Assembly: GCA_021776175.1 (NCBI GenBank)
Contig: JAJFGJ010000033.1
Location: 1-64,000, forward strand
Length of the DNA stretch: 64,000 nucleotides
Reading direction: 5' to 3'
Source: Kiloniellaceae bacterium
GTDB lineage: Bacteria > Pseudomonadota > Alphaproteobacteria > Kiloniellales > J153
Each line of letters begins with the position of its first letter. Positions within the stretch are counted from its first letter, which is position 1. The notes under the pieces are model-generated. The model was not told the DNA's origin. It saw only the letters and a program-made list of their open reading frames with translations, and did no database searches. A program made the position numbers and the translations under genes. Of this stretch, positions 6,344 to 16,477 are shown in pieces.

Positions 6344-9300
6344 TTACTCGCCCGCCGCCGGCTCCGTCTGGGCCGGCACGAAGGGGCCTCGGCGGGTTTT
6401 GTCGTGGGTGCGGCCCTCCAACGTGCCGACCAACATGGTCAGCATGGGTGGGATCAGCAACAGCGTCAGCACCGCCGACATGGACAGACCGCCGACCACC
6501 ACGGAACCCAGGCCCCGGTAAAGTTCGGACCCGGCGCCGGGAAACAAAACCAGCGGCAACATGCCGACGACGCTGGTGAGGGTGGACATGAAGATCGGCC
6601 GGATACGGTTCCGGGTCGCCTCGAGAATGGCGTCCTGGACCGCCATGCCTTCCACGCGCAGGTGATGCAAGGTCTGATGCACCAGCAGGATCGCGTTGTT
6701 CACGACGATGCCGATCAGGATGACGAAGCCAAGCAGCGTCAACATGTCCAGCGGCTGAAACACATAAAGGTTCAGAATCGCCAAGCCGGCGACACCGCCG
6801 GCCGCCGCCACCGGCACCGAAAGCAGAATGATCAAGGGGTAGATAAAGCTCTCGAACAGAACCGCCATGACCAGGTAGACAATGGCGATGGCGAGCATGA
6901 GTTCGACCACCATGGCGTTCCAGGTCTGGGTCAGCTTGTCGGCGGTGCCCGACATGCCGATGCGAACGCTGCCCGGCAGTCCCTCTTGGCGCAGCGGCTG
7001 AATGACTTCCTCGCGCAGGGTGTCGAGCGCGTCCTCGAGCGCGACGCCGGGGGCGGGGCGAATTTGCAGGGTCACGGTGCGGAACCGCTCGCGGTGACGA
7101 ATTTCGGTCGGGCCCGCGGTCAGGACGATGTCGGCGAGCGAGCCGGCGGGCACGATCCGGCCGCTGGCGGTGACCACCGGCAGATTGGCGATTCCCTGGG
7201 TCTGGGTCACGTTCCGGTCGGGGCCCTGAATCACCAAATCGATGCGTTCGCTGCCCGCCGTTACCTCGGCGACACGCAGGCCGTCGTTGAAAGCATCGAT
7301 GGTTTCGGCCAGTTCGCGCGCCGTGACGCCGTTGTCGTTCAGCCGTGTACGGTTGGGAATCACGCGGACCTCGGGGGCGCCCAGCTCCAAACCAGGATTG
7401 GGGCGGAATTGGTTGCCTTCGCTAAGAGGTAGGACCTGTACGATCTTGGCCGCGGCCTTGCCGGCGACCTCAAGGATCTCGTCCAAATCGTGACCCATGA
7501 TATCGAGATCGATCTTGCGCCCGCCGCCAATGCCGCGGCCGAAGATCGAGGGTTGATTGATGAAACCGAATGTTCCCGGTTCGCGGAACACGGGCTTCCG
7601 CAGGACCGGAATCAATTCACCGACCCGCTGCGAATCGACCGAGATGGCGCCTAAAAAGGTCCGGGCGCGGGATGCCACGAAAAAGAAGCGCTCGATCTTC
7701 GGCGGTTCGCCCGGCTTGGATTCGCGCCCCGAGACCGAGGCCCAATGGGGCTTGATCTCGCTTTCGATCTGCTCGGCGATCCCGGTCATGGTGGTCAGGT
7801 TGTAGCCGGGCGGCGGAATGATGACGCCGAAGACCAGGTTGCGGTTGCCCTCCGGCAAGTATTCCAGCTTGGGCAGGTAGTGCCACGAGCCCACGGCGGC
7901 GGCGAGCGTAACGGCCGCGACAACGCCAAAGGCCAGGACGCGGCTGCGCACGACCGCCTGGATGAATCCCATGACCACGGCGATGAAACCGCGTGCGAGG
8001 TGATCGACGCCGGGCAACTTTTGTCGCTGGATCTGGTTTTTAGCGCCCTTGGCCTGGCCGAACTCGAACACCTTCTTGGAAAGCGCCGGGATCACGGTGA
8101 TCGACGCCACCAGCGACAAAAGGACCGAGACCGATATGGCGACCGCGATGTCGCGGAACAGCTGGCCGATTTCCAGCTGCATGACCAGGATCGGAATAAA
8201 CACCATGACCGTGGTCAGGGCCGAGACCAGGACCGCGCCCCAGACCTCTTTCGCGCCCCGGTAGGCGGCTTCCTTCGCGCTCCGGCCCAGTTCCCGGTGC
8301 CGGTAGATGTTTTCCAGAACCACGATCGCGGCGTCGACCACCATGCCGACCGAAAACGCTAAACCGGCCAAGGAAATGACGTTGATCGACCGGCCCAAGG
8401 CCGCCATGGCCACGAAGGCGCCGATCACCGATACCGGGATCGCGATGGAGATGATCAGGGTCGCGCGCGGGGAACGCAGGAACAGCAACAGAATCGCGAT
8501 TGCCAGCGATCCGCCGATGTAGATGTTTTGCTTAACCAGATCGATGGACGAGTTGATGTACACGGTCTCGTCGTAAACCTGCTGCAGAGTCAGGCCGGCC
8601 GCCGGAAGAGGGCCGTTGTTCAGGTCGCGGACCGCCTCCCTGACACCGCCCATTACCTCGATCACATTGGCGCCGGTTTCGCGCTGCGCGTTGAAGGCTA
8701 TGGAGGCCTTGCCGAGTTGGCGTATGGTCGCGGTCGGGTCCCGATAACCCAGGGCGACCTTGGCCACGTTGCCCAGGGTGACGCGGGCCAGGCCGCCGCC
8801 CGCGGCGCCGCCATAGGTGCGCAGAACGACATCGCGAACCGCGTCCAGGGAGTTGAGCTGACCCTCCGTGCGCACGACATAGCGGCGCTTACCTTCGGCC
8901 ACGTCGCCGGCGGACATGGAGACGTTGGCGGCGCGCAGGGTGGCGACGACATGGCTCAGTGTCAGGCCGTATCGGGCCAACAGCGGCGGATCGATCGTGA
9001 TCTGGATCTCACGCTCGCTGCCGCCGAAGACGTTGACGCGGCTAATCCCCGGTACCCGCTCGATCCTATCCTTGACCACATCCTCGATGAAGTCGCCGAA
9101 CTCGTGAATCGGGCGCTCGTTACCCTCGGCCCGGTTGACGATGAACCAGGCGATCGGGCTGTCTTCGCTGCCCGCGGTATCCAGGGTCGGTTCGTTCGCC
9201 TCGTCCGGGTATCCGTTGACCCGGTCGAGCCGGTTCGAAACCAGCAGCAAGGCGCGGTCCATGTTGGTGCTGATATCGAATTCCAAGGTCAGGCGCGACC

Positions 9301-9562
9301 GCCCAGGTTCGGCCTTGCCGGTGATTTCCTGCAGGCCTTCCAGACCCGCCATTTCTTCTTCTTGCCGATTGAGGATTTCCCGCTCGACTTCCGCCGGCGC
9401 GGCGCCCGGCCAGGTGGTGGTCACGGTTATCACCGGCCTGTTTACGTCGGGCGCCAATTGAATGGGGATCATCTGCAACGCCACGATGCCGAACAGAATC
9501 ACCATCAAGACGGCGGCGATAACCGCGATCGGCCGTTCGATCGAAAGGCGGATGAGGTTCAC
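6344..9562 (-). CDS. RND efflux transporter, inner-membrane pump (HAE1/AcrB-like)
   Basis: The 1072-aa protein has the full RND layout: TM1, a large periplasmic loop, TM2-6, a second loop, and TM7-12. TM4 carries GMVVDAAIVVLEN with a single Asp where AcrB has Asp-Asp. The TM10 equivalent is GIVVNNAILLVHQ. These differences are common in RND pumps outside the AcrB core group. The ATG overlaps the adaptor stop by 4 bp. Substrates cannot be read from the sequence. The SqrR-like regulator downstream hints at sulfur or metabolite stress. No outer-membrane factor gene is adjacent. Confidence 0.93.
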   Translation of the reverse strand: MNLIRLSIERPIAVIAAVLMVILFGIVALQMIPIQLAPDVNRPVITVTTTWPGAAPAEVEREILNRQEEEMAGLEGLQEITGKAEPGRSRLTLEFDISTNMDRALLLVSNRLDRVNGYPDEANEPTLDTAGSEDSPIAWFIVNRAEGNERPIHEFGDFIEDVVKDRIERVPGISRVNVFGGSEREIQITIDPPLLARYGLTLSHVVATLRAANVSMSAGDVAEGKRRYVVRTEGQLNSLDAVRDVVLRTYGGAAGGGLARVTLGNVAKVALGYRDPTATIRQLGKASIAFNAQRETGANVIEVMGGVREAVRDLNNGPLPAAGLTLQQVYDETVYINSSIDLVKQNIYIGGSLAIAILLLFLRSPRATLIISIAIPVSVIGAFVAMAALGRSINVISLAGLAFSVGMVVDAAIVVLENIYRHRELGRSAKEAAYRGAKEVWGAVLVSALTTVMVFIPILVMQLEIGQLFRDIAVAISVSVLLSLVASITVIPALSKKVFEFGQAKGAKNQIQRQKLPGVDHLARGFIAVVMGFIQAVVRSRVLAFGVVAAVTLAAAVGSWHYLPKLEYLPEGNRNLVFGVIIPPPGYNLTTMTGIAEQIESEIKPHWASVSGRESKPGEPPKIERFFFVASRARTFLGAISVDSQRVGELIPVLRKPVFREPGTFGFINQPSIFGRGIGGGRKIDLDIMGHDLDEILEVAGKAAAKIVQVLPLSEGNQFRPNPGLELGAPEVRVIPNRTRLNDNGVTARELAETIDAFNDGLRVAEVTAGSERIDLVIQGPDRNVTQTQGIANLPVVTASGRIVPAGSLADIVLTAGPTEIRHRERFRTVTLQIRPAPGVALEDALDTLREEVIQPLRQEGLPGSVRIGMSGTADKLTQTWNAMVVELMLAIAIVYLVMAVLFESFIYPLIILLSVPVAAAGGVAGLAILNLYVFQPLDMLTLLGFVILIGIVVNNAILLVHQTLHHLRVEGMAVQDAILEATRNRIRPIFMSTLTSVVGMLPLVLFPGAGSELYRGLGSVVVGGLSMSAVLTLLLIPPMLTMLVGTLEGRTHDKTRRGPFVPAQTEPAAGE

Positions 9563-10653
9563 GACGATTCCCCGGCGATGCGCAGTTTGTCGCCGGGCCT
9601 TAGGCGCTCGTTGCCGCGCACGACGGCCTGATCGCCAGCGCTCAGGCCCTCGAGAACCTCGAAGCGGCCGCCGACCGCCGCGCCCAGGATAACTGTCCGC
9701 GCCAGCGCCTCGCCATCGGCCGCCACATAGACCATGTTCTGGTCGCGCTGAATGATGATCGCGTCTTTATGAACCGTCAGAATTTGCCGCTCGGAGCCGA
9801 TGGGAACTTCTATGGTCACGCTCTGGTCGTGCGCCAGACTGCGGCGGGTCTGTCCGATGTTCGGGACCAGGCGGACCGTGCGGGTCCGGGTTAGCGGGTT
9901 TTCCGATGGCAATATGGCGCGCACGACCGCGGTGTGCCGGGTGCCGTCGTCCAGCGCCACGCCGACTTCGATCCCCGGTTCCAGGCCCGCCAGGTTTTGG
10001 AACGGAACCTCGGCTTCAAGTTCCAGGAGTTGATCCCCGATCATGCGAAGCATGGGGGCGCCGCCTTGGACATAGGCGCCGGCCTCGCTCAGGCGCTCGG
10101 TCACCACGCCGGCGTAGGGCGCCTTGACGAGCGCGTCGCTCAGGTTGATTTCAGCCAGGGCGAGATCGGCCCTGGCGCTGGCGATAGCGGAATCCGCCTG
10201 CCGCACCCCGGCCTCGGCGCGCGCGACCTGCTGGCGGCGCTCGTCGTAGCGGGCCTGGTTGAACGCGGCCGATTTGCGCAAGCCCTCCATGCGCTTGAAG
10301 TCCTGCTTGGCCAAGGCGACCTGGGCCAGTTCCTTGCCCCGCTCCGCGCGCGCCTCGGCCAGGCCGCCGGCGGCGATATCGCGCCGCGCCTTCAAGACGG
10401 CCCGGTCCAGTTCAGCCACCACTTGCCCGGCCTCGACCCGGTCGCCGACTTCGACCCTGAAGGTCTTCACCGGGCCCCCGATCCGCGCCGCGACGACGCC
10501 CAGTCTTTGCGCGACGATACGCCCGATGACCGGGACCGACTGATTCAGCGGCACTAGACGGACTTCGTCCACGTGCACCACGGCCGCGGGCGCCTGCGCC
10601 CCGGCGGGGTTCCATATCCCGGCGAGGCTCAAGACGGCCACGGCCAGAGCCAT
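9559..10653 (-). CDS. RND efflux periplasmic adaptor subunit (membrane fusion protein)
   Basis: The 364-aa protein starts with a signal peptide (MALAVAVLSLAGIWNPAGAQ). A lipoyl-like half follows (VKTFRVEVGDRVEAGQVVAE), then a coiled-coil hairpin at about residues 95-165 rich in Ala, Arg and Glu, the second lipoyl half, a beta barrel, and a C-terminal domain ending in LRPGDKLRIAGESS. It bridges the pump to an outer-membrane channel. It is the first gene of the operon with the pump. The signal peptide is short at its N-terminus, so a non-ATG start further upstream is possible. Confidence 0.9.
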   Translation of the reverse strand: MALAVAVLSLAGIWNPAGAQAPAAVVHVDEVRLVPLNQSVPVIGRIVAQRLGVVAARIGGPVKTFRVEVGDRVEAGQVVAELDRAVLKARRDIAAGGLAEARAERGKELAQVALAKQDFKRMEGLRKSAAFNQARYDERRQQVARAEAGVRQADSAIASARADLALAEINLSDALVKAPYAGVVTERLSEAGAYVQGGAPMLRMIGDQLLELEAEVPFQNLAGLEPGIEVGVALDDGTRHTAVVRAILPSENPLTRTRTVRLVPNIGQTRRSLAHDQSVTIEVPIGSERQILTVHKDAIIIQRDQNMVYVAADGEALARTVILGAAVGGRFEVLEGLSAGDQAVVRGNERLRPGDKLRIAGESS

Positions 10654-10910
10654 GGCGCCGCGCGAAATGGATGAGGTTGGGAAGTGGGTGCTCAGGGCCG
10701 CCTCCAGGCAATAAAAGACTGTTCCCAGGCTGTGCCGGGCGCAATCCCTTGAGATGTGGCGCTCAGCCTAGCACAAGTCAATGGCCATAAGGCATTAGAA
10801 TACAGGTACAATTTGATCGAAGGTTCCCGCCCCGGTAAATGAGGGGAGAAATCCCGGTGGTGTTCGTGACGCTACCCATCTAACACTAGGCGTATTGAAA
10901 GGACGGCGCG

Positions 10911-11840
10911 ATGACGACTCTGCTTTATTCTCATACCGCTTGTTTCGGGCACGATCCAGGCTCCGGGCATCCGGAATGCCCGGCGCGGCTGAAGGCCGTG
11001 CTCGACGCCCTGGAGGCTCCCGAATTCGCGGCCTTGGAGCGGCGCGAGGCGCCGGAGGCTTCGCGCGAGCAGTTGATCCGGGTTCATCCCGCCGGCTATG
11101 TCGATCGGGTATTGAGCGCGATTCCCGAGCACGGCTATGCCAGTCTGGACGCCGACACCATCGCGTCCCCCGGATCGGGCGAGGCGGCCTTGCGCGCCTC
11201 GGGCGCGGTCTGCGCCGCCGTCGATGCCGTGGCGCGCGGCGAGGCCGATAACGCTTTCTGCGCCGTGCGCCCCCCCGGCCACCATGCGGAACCGGACCGC
11301 GCCATGGGCTTTTGCCTCTTCAACGGCGTCGCCGCCGGTGCCTTGCAGGCGCGCGCGGTCCATGGCTTGCAACGGGCCGCCGTGGTCGATTTCGATGTCC
11401 ATCACGGCAATGGCACCCAGGCGGCATTTTGGGACGACAAGGACCTTTTCTATGGCTCGACCCACCAGATGCCGCTTTATCCCGGCACCGGCGACCGGGT
11501 CGAGCGTGGCCGCTATACCAATATCGTCAACGCGCCCCTGGCCCCCATGTCCGGTTCCGAGGAGTTCCAGCAGGCGGCGCGCGATATTATCTTTCCGGCC
11601 CTGATGGAGTTCAGGCCGGAGTTTATTTTGATCTCGGCCGGCTTCGACGCCCACGCGGACGATCCCTTGGCCGGCTTGCGCCTCCATGAACAGGATTATG
11701 CCTGGATGACCGGCGAACTCGCCGCCATCGCCGCGCAAGTTTGCCATGGCCGCGTGGTTTCGGTGCTGGAAGGCGGATACGACCTCGACGCCTTAGCGCG
11801 AAGCGCCGCCGCGCATGTCCGCGCCCTCATGGCGGCCTGA
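10911..11840 (+). CDS. Class II histone-deacetylase-family protein
   Basis: This 309-aa zinc amidohydrolase has H124-H125 in RPPGHHAE and the metal ligands D162 and H164 (VVDFDVHHGNG) and D246 (SAGFDAH), with a GGYDL segment near the end. Such bacterial enzymes remove acetyl groups from lysine, polyamines or other small amines; the substrate here is not known. The ATG follows GAAAGGA by about eight bases. It leads the cluster xseB-ispA-dxs, the usual order in Rhodospirillales. A second, clearly different family member is at 38487. Confidence 0.92.
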   Translation: MTTLLYSHTACFGHDPGSGHPECPARLKAVLDALEAPEFAALERREAPEASREQLIRVHPAGYVDRVLSAIPEHGYASLDADTIASPGSGEAALRASGAVCAAVDAVARGEADNAFCAVRPPGHHAEPDRAMGFCLFNGVAAGALQARAVHGLQRAAVVDFDVHHGNGTQAAFWDDKDLFYGSTHQMPLYPGTGDRVERGRYTNIVNAPLAPMSGSEEFQQAARDIIFPALMEFRPEFILISAGFDAHADDPLAGLRLHEQDYAWMTGELAAIAAQVCHGRVVSVLEGGYDLDALARSAAAHVRALMAA

Positions 11841-11920
11841 GCCTCGCGCGCCTTGGCAAGCGCTTGCCGAGGCGGTATCGCTCTAGAGTACCCGAAACGA
11901 CAGCAACAAGAGACTTCGCC

Positions 11921-12172
11921 ATGGCCAAACCAGATCGGCACGCCGATATCGCGAAAATGAGCTTTGAGGACGCCTTGGAGGAGTTGAAAAAGATTGTGGC
12001 GCGGCTGGAAACCGGGGAGGGAAAGCTGGACGAGGCGGTCGATGCCTACGAACGCGGCGCCAAGTTGAAACAGCATTGCGAGGCGAAATTGCGCGAGGCG
12101 CAGGAAAAAATCGAGAAAATCACCCTGACCGGCCCCGGCGGCACGCCCGAAGCCGAAGCCTTTGATGCCTAG
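11921..12172 (+). CDS. xseB: Exodeoxyribonuclease VII small subunit
   Basis: The 83-aa protein is a helical hairpin with SFEDALEELKKIVARLETGE, the family hallmark. It binds XseA to make exonuclease VII, which degrades single-stranded DNA. I chose ATG 11921; the longer frame from 11741 runs through the end of the deacetylase gene. Its stop overlaps the start of ispA, so the two are translationally coupled. Confidence 0.95.
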   Translation: MAKPDRHADIAKMSFEDALEELKKIVARLETGEGKLDEAVDAYERGAKLKQHCEAKLREAQEKIEKITLTGPGGTPEAEAFDA

Positions 12173-13070
12173 CGGGGACGCCGCGAGCCAACTCTCCAGC
12201 GTCCTGGCGCGCCGGGCCGAGGCGGTTACCCGCCGCCTGGATGCCTTGCTGGCGCCGGTTGGCGGGCCGCGCGGGCGGGTGGTCGAGGCCATGCGCTACA
12301 GCGCGCTGGCGGGCGGTAAGCGGCTGCGGCCGTTCCTGGTCATGGAAAGCGCCAGCTTATTCGATGTCGATCCCGAACATGCCCTGCACTGCGCGGCGGC
12401 GGTCGAGATGATCCATTGCTACAGCCTCATCCACGACGACTTGCCGGCCATGGACGACAGCGACCTGCGCCGGGGCCGGGCCACGGCGCACAAGGAATTC
12501 GACGAGGCGACCGCCATTCTGGCCGGCGACGGCCTGCTGACCGAGGCTTTCGCGGTCCTGGCCTCTCCACGCTGCCACCCCGACCCGTCGATCCGGTCCG
12601 ATTTGATCGCCGGCCTGGCCCAAGCCTCCGGCGCCGCCGGGATGGTGGGCGGCCAGATGATCGATATCGCGCCGGGCCGCGATGCCCTCGACCTGGCCGG
12701 CATCACCAACCTCCAGGCGTTGAAAACCGGCGCTTTGATCACATTTGCGTGTGAAGCGGGCGCGATTCTGGGCCGCGCCGATGACAAGGCGGGCCGTGCT
12801 CTGCGATTATATGCCCGGGATTTGGGCTTGGCCTTTCAGATCGTCGACGACTTGCTGGATTCCCAGAGCACGCCGGAAGAACTGGGCAAACCGACCGGGC
12901 AGGACGAGGCCGCGGGCAAGGCGACATTCGTGGGTCTCCTGGGTGTCGAGGGCGCCCGCGCCAAGGCGCGGACTTTGGTCGAGGAGGCCTGCGGGCATCT
13001 TGCAATTTTTTCGCAAAAGGCGATGCTTCTGGAGGCGACAGCCCAATTCGTGCTAGAGCGCAGGACGTGA
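12165..13070 (+). CDS. ispA: Farnesyl diphosphate synthase (short-chain polyprenyl synthase)
   Basis: The 301-aa prenyltransferase condenses DMAPP and two IPP into farnesyl diphosphate. The first Asp-rich motif is HDDLPAMDDSDLRRGR and the second is DDLLD in QIVDDLLDSQST. The family segments GGKRLRPFL and KTGALI are present. I took ATG 12165; a TTG directly before it is also in frame. The gene sits with xseB and dxs, as in many alphaproteobacteria, and supplies quinone, hopanoid and undecaprenyl synthesis. Confidence 0.96.
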   Translation: MPSGDAASQLSSVLARRAEAVTRRLDALLAPVGGPRGRVVEAMRYSALAGGKRLRPFLVMESASLFDVDPEHALHCAAAVEMIHCYSLIHDDLPAMDDSDLRRGRATAHKEFDEATAILAGDGLLTEAFAVLASPRCHPDPSIRSDLIAGLAQASGAAGMVGGQMIDIAPGRDALDLAGITNLQALKTGALITFACEAGAILGRADDKAGRALRLYARDLGLAFQIVDDLLDSQSTPEELGKPTGQDEAAGKATFVGLLGVEGARAKARTLVEEACGHLAIFSQKAMLLEATAQFVLERRT

Positions 13071-13138
13071 TCCCCGTATTTAACTGCCGCCGGCACGCCT
13101 GAAAGAACAAGACGCGCTACCGGAAAGAGAGATGACCC

Positions 13139-15070
13139 GTGACCAAGCCAGGACATAACAGCAAGACGCCGCTACTCGACGGCGTTGAATTGCCCGCGGA
13201 TTTGCGCGCTTTGGAAGAAGACGACCTGCACCAGCTGGCGGACGAGCTTCGCCAAGAGGTGGTGGACGCGGTGTCGGTCACCGGCGGCCATCTGGGCGCC
13301 GGACTTGGCGTGGTGGAACTGACGGTCGCCCTGCATTACGTCTTCGATACGCCGCGCGACAAGCTGATATGGGATGTCGGCCATCAATGCTATCCCCATA
13401 AGATTCTGACCGGGCGGCGCGATAAAATCCGCACCCTGCGCCAGGGCGGCGGCATCTCCGGGTTCACCAGCCGCAAGGAGAGCGAATACGACCCCTTCGG
13501 CGCCGCCCATGCCGCCACGTCGATTTCGGCCGGACTCGGCTACTCGGTTGGGCGCGACCTGGCGCAGCGGGACAACAATGTGATCGCGGTGATCGGCGAC
13601 GGTTCCATGACCGCGGGCATGGCCTACGAGGCCATGAACAACGCCGGCGCGATGGATAGCCGCCTGATCGTGATCCTCAACGACAACGATATGTCGATCG
13701 CGCCGCCGGTCGGGGCGCTTAGCGCGCATTTGTCGCAGCTTCTTTCCTCTCAGCCCTACCAGTCCGTGCGCCACCTGGCCAAGGTGGTGGCCAAGAAATT
13801 CCCGCGCTCCCTCAGCACGGCGGCGAAGCGGGCGGAGGAATACGCCCGCGGCTTCCTGACCGGCGGAACCTTGTTCGAGGAGCTGGGATTCTTTTACGTC
13901 GGTCCCATCGACGGCCATAACCTGGATCATCTGCTGCCGGTGCTGCGCAATGTGCGCGACAGCGACTACGAAGGGCCGGTTCTGGTCCACGTCGTGACCA
14001 AGAAGGGCAAGGGTTACGAGCCCGCCGAATCGGCCGCCGATAAATATCACGGCGTCGCCAAGTTCGATGTCGTGACCGGCAAGCAGGCCAAGCCGACGCC
14101 CAAGGCGCCCGCCTATCAGAACGTCTTCGCCGCCGGCTTGATCGCCGAGGCGGAGCATGACGAAACCATCGTGGCGGTCAATGCCGCCATGCCCTCGGGC
14201 ACCGGGCTCAACCTCTTCGCGGATCGCTTTCCCGACCGCTGTTTCGATGTCGGCATCGCCGAGCAGCACGCGGTGACCTTCTGCGCCGGCATGGCGTGCG
14301 AGGGGATGAAGCCTTTCGCGGCGATCTATTCGACCTTTTTGCAGCGCGGCTACGATCAGGTCATCCACGATGTCGCGATTCAAAGCCTGCCGGTGCGCTT
14401 CGCCATCGACCGGGCCGGCATGGTCGGCGCCGACGGCATGACCCATCAAGGGACCTTCGATATCGCCTATCTGGGCTGCTTGCCCGGCTTCGTGCTCATG
14501 GCGCCTTCCGACGAGGCGGAACTCATGCACATGGTGGCGACGGCGGTTCAGATCGACGACCGGCCCAGCGCCTTCCGCTATCCGCGCGGCGAGGCGACCG
14601 GAATCGAGATGCCGGCACGCGGCACGGCGCTGGAAATCGGCAAGGGCCGGATCGTGCGCGAAGGATCCAAGGTCGCGATCCTGTCCTACGGCACGCGCCT
14701 GGCCGAGGCCCTGCGCGCCGCCGATGAATTGGGCGCGCGCGGCCTTTCGACCACGGTCGCGGACGCCCGTTTCGCCAAGCCCCTGGACCACGATCTCGTG
14801 CGCCGGCTTGCCAGGGAGCATGAAGTCCTCATCACGGTGGAGGAGGGCTCGGTGGGGGGCTTCGCGACCTTCGTCATGCAGTTCATGGCCGAGAACGGCC
14901 TGCTCGACAATGGCTTGAAATTCCGGCCCATCACGATCCCCGATACCTGGTTCGATCATGACAAGCCCGAAAATCAGATCGAGGCCGCGGGCCTGAACGC
15001 GAAACATATTGTGGCGGCGGCGCTTCAAGCCTTGGGCCAGGCGCAGGTGGAGTCGCCAGCGCGGGCGTGA
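13139..15070 (+). CDS. dxs: 1-deoxy-D-xylulose-5-phosphate synthase
   Basis: The 643-aa thiamine-diphosphate enzyme makes DXP from pyruvate and glyceraldehyde 3-phosphate, the first step of the MEP pathway. The thiamine motif is at [16 protein letters not shown]. The transketolase-like central domain has [15 protein letters not shown], and the C-terminal domain completes the family length. The start is GTG 13139 after GGAAAGAG; a nearby ATG is out of frame. Together with ispA it makes this an isoprenoid locus. Confidence 0.98.
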   Translation: MTKPGHNSKTPLLDGVELPADLRALEEDDLHQLADELRQEVVDAVSVTGGHLGAGLGVVELTVALHYVFDTPRDKLIWDVGHQCYPHKILTGRRDKIRTLRQGGGISGFTSRKESEYDPFGAAHAATSISAGLGYSVGRDLAQRDNNVIAVIGDGSMTAGMAYEAMNNAGAMDSRLIVILNDNDMSIAPPVGALSAHLSQLLSSQPYQSVRHLAKVVAKKFPRSLSTAAKRAEEYARGFLTGGTLFEELGFFYVGPIDGHNLDHLLPVLRNVRDSDYEGPVLVHVVTKKGKGYEPAESAADKYHGVAKFDVVTGKQAKPTPKAPAYQNVFAAGLIAEAEHDETIVAVNAAMPSGTGLNLFADRFPDRCFDVGIAEQHAVTFCAGMACEGMKPFAAIYSTFLQRGYDQVIHDVAIQSLPVRFAIDRAGMVGADGMTHQGTFDIAYLGCLPGFVLMAPSDEAELMHMVATAVQIDDRPSAFRYPRGEATGIEMPARGTALEIGKGRIVREGSKVAILSYGTRLAEALRAADELGARGLSTTVADARFAKPLDHDLVRRLAREHEVLITVEEGSVGGFATFVMQFMAENGLLDNGLKFRPITIPDTWFDHDKPENQIEAAGLNAKHIVAAALQALGQAQVESPARA

Positions 15071-16473
15071 CCGGCCGCTTGGCGCGCCTCGACGCCGAAC
15101 TCGATTCTCCTTGGATCGAGTGGTGGCGGGAATTGAGGGCGACACTCGCCCTCTCGGGTCCGCTGGTATTCTCCCAACTCGCCTCGATTGCGATCACGGC
15201 CACGGACGTCGTGATGATGGGCTGGCTGGGGCCGAGTTTTCTGGCCGCCGGCGCGCTCGCCTCGTCGCTATTTTTTCCGCTGCATCACTTTGGCGCCGGT
15301 GTCGTTTCCGCGGTGATGCCCATGGCCGCGCAGGCCGCGGGCGCGCGCGACTTCCGCGGTGTCCGCCGTTCGGTGCGCCAGGGGCTTTGGGTCGCCTTGA
15401 TTCTGGCGCTCGTTTTCGCGGCCTTTCTGTGGCATTCGCGGGCGATACTGATCGCCCTGGGACAAACCGAGGCCATGGCGGACCTGGCCGAACTATACCT
15501 GGAAGTGATCCTCTGGAGTTTCGCGCCGATTTTTTGGTTCATGGTCCTGCGCTGCCTGGTTACCGTCCATGCCCGGGCGCGCGCGATCGCGATTGTCACC
15601 TTTCTGGCGGTGGGGCTGAACGGGCTCGGCAACTATGCCCTCATGTTCGGCCACTTCGGGTTTCCGCGCCTGGAGTTGGCCGGTGCGGCGATCAGCAGCG
15701 TAGTCGTGGAATCTTTCATGTGCCTGGCGTTATTGATCTACATTTCCTGGCATCGTGAGTTTCGCCGCTACACCCTGCTGATCCGATTGTGGCGGGCCGA
15801 CTGGCCACGGTTCTTGGAGATCCTTCGCTTGGGAATGCCCATGGGCCTTGCCGCCTTGGCGGAAACCACGATGTTCGCCGCCGCCGCCATTTTGATAGGT
15901 TGGCTCGGCACGGCGGAGTTGGCGGCCCATGCCGTGGCCCTGCAATGCGCGGCGACCGCCTTCATGATTTCCCTGGGAATCAGCCTGGCGGTCACCACGC
16001 GGGTCGGCCTGGCCGCCGGCGCCGGCGACCGTGCCGGGGTCGGCCGCGCCGGTTGGATCGGCTTCGGGCTTGGCGTGGTTTTCATGTCTATCTCGGCCTG
16101 CGTGTTCTGGTTCGCCGCGCCGTTCCTGGTAGGGCTTTTTCTGGATTCGACGATACCCGCGAATTTGCCGGTGATCGAGCTGGCGGTATCTTATCTTGCA
16201 GTCGCGGCCGTGTTTCAGCTCGTCGACGGTACGCAGGTGGTTTGCGTCGGCGCCCTGCGTGGCTTGAAAGACACAAAGGTGCCCATGGTATTCGCGCTTG
16301 CCGGTTATTGGTGCGCGGGCTTACCCCTGGCCTATATTTTGGGATTCCCGCTAGGATGGCGGGGAGAGGGCGTGTGGAGTGGACTGGCCATCGGTTTGGC
16401 GGTCGTCGCCGTCTCTGCGGTGTGGCGCTTTCATCGACGCGAACGTTGGATGCCCGCTTCGGCGCCGACGTAA
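15067..16473 (+). CDS. MATE-family multidrug/sodium efflux protein
   Basis: The 468-aa protein has 12 predicted membrane helices in two MatE repeats. The N-terminal repeat starts around [20 protein letters not shown] and carries [16 protein letters not shown]; the second repeat mirrors it around [16 protein letters not shown]. It exports cationic compounds in exchange for Na+ or H+ in this family. The GTG start overlaps the dxs stop by 4 bp, so it is coupled to isoprenoid synthesis. A MATE pump between dxs and tlyA is less common than direct dxs-tlyA neighbours. Confidence 0.92.
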   Translation: MTGRLARLDAELDSPWIEWWRELRATLALSGPLVFSQLASIAITATDVVMMGWLGPSFLAAGALASSLFFPLHHFGAGVVSAVMPMAAQAAGARDFRGVRRSVRQGLWVALILALVFAAFLWHSRAILIALGQTEAMADLAELYLEVILWSFAPIFWFMVLRCLVTVHARARAIAIVTFLAVGLNGLGNYALMFGHFGFPRLELAGAAISSVVVESFMCLALLIYISWHREFRRYTLLIRLWRADWPRFLEILRLGMPMGLAALAETTMFAAAAILIGWLGTAELAAHAVALQCAATAFMISLGISLAVTTRVGLAAGAGDRAGVGRAGWIGFGLGVVFMSISACVFWFAAPFLVGLFLDSTIPANLPVIELAVSYLAVAAVFQLVDGTQVVCVGALRGLKDTKVPMVFALAGYWCAGLPLAYILGFPLGWRGEGVWSGLAIGLAVVAVSAVWRFHRRERWMPASAPT

Positions 16474-16477
16474 GGGG

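Noticed and set aside
6233..7432. Plus-strand frame of 399 codons over the RND pump gene
   Set aside because: It is the antisense of the pump and Gln/His/Asp-rich, with no recognisable domain.
10800..10880. Possible riboswitch (cobalamin-like) before the deacetylase gene
   Set aside because: GC blocks can pair, but the conserved cobalamin-box core was not found and the downstream gene gives no reason for such control.
13172..15145. Antisense frame of 657 codons opposite dxs
   Set aside because: Its composition mirrors dxs codon use and it has no ribosome site or family motif. Dxs is complete on the plus strand.
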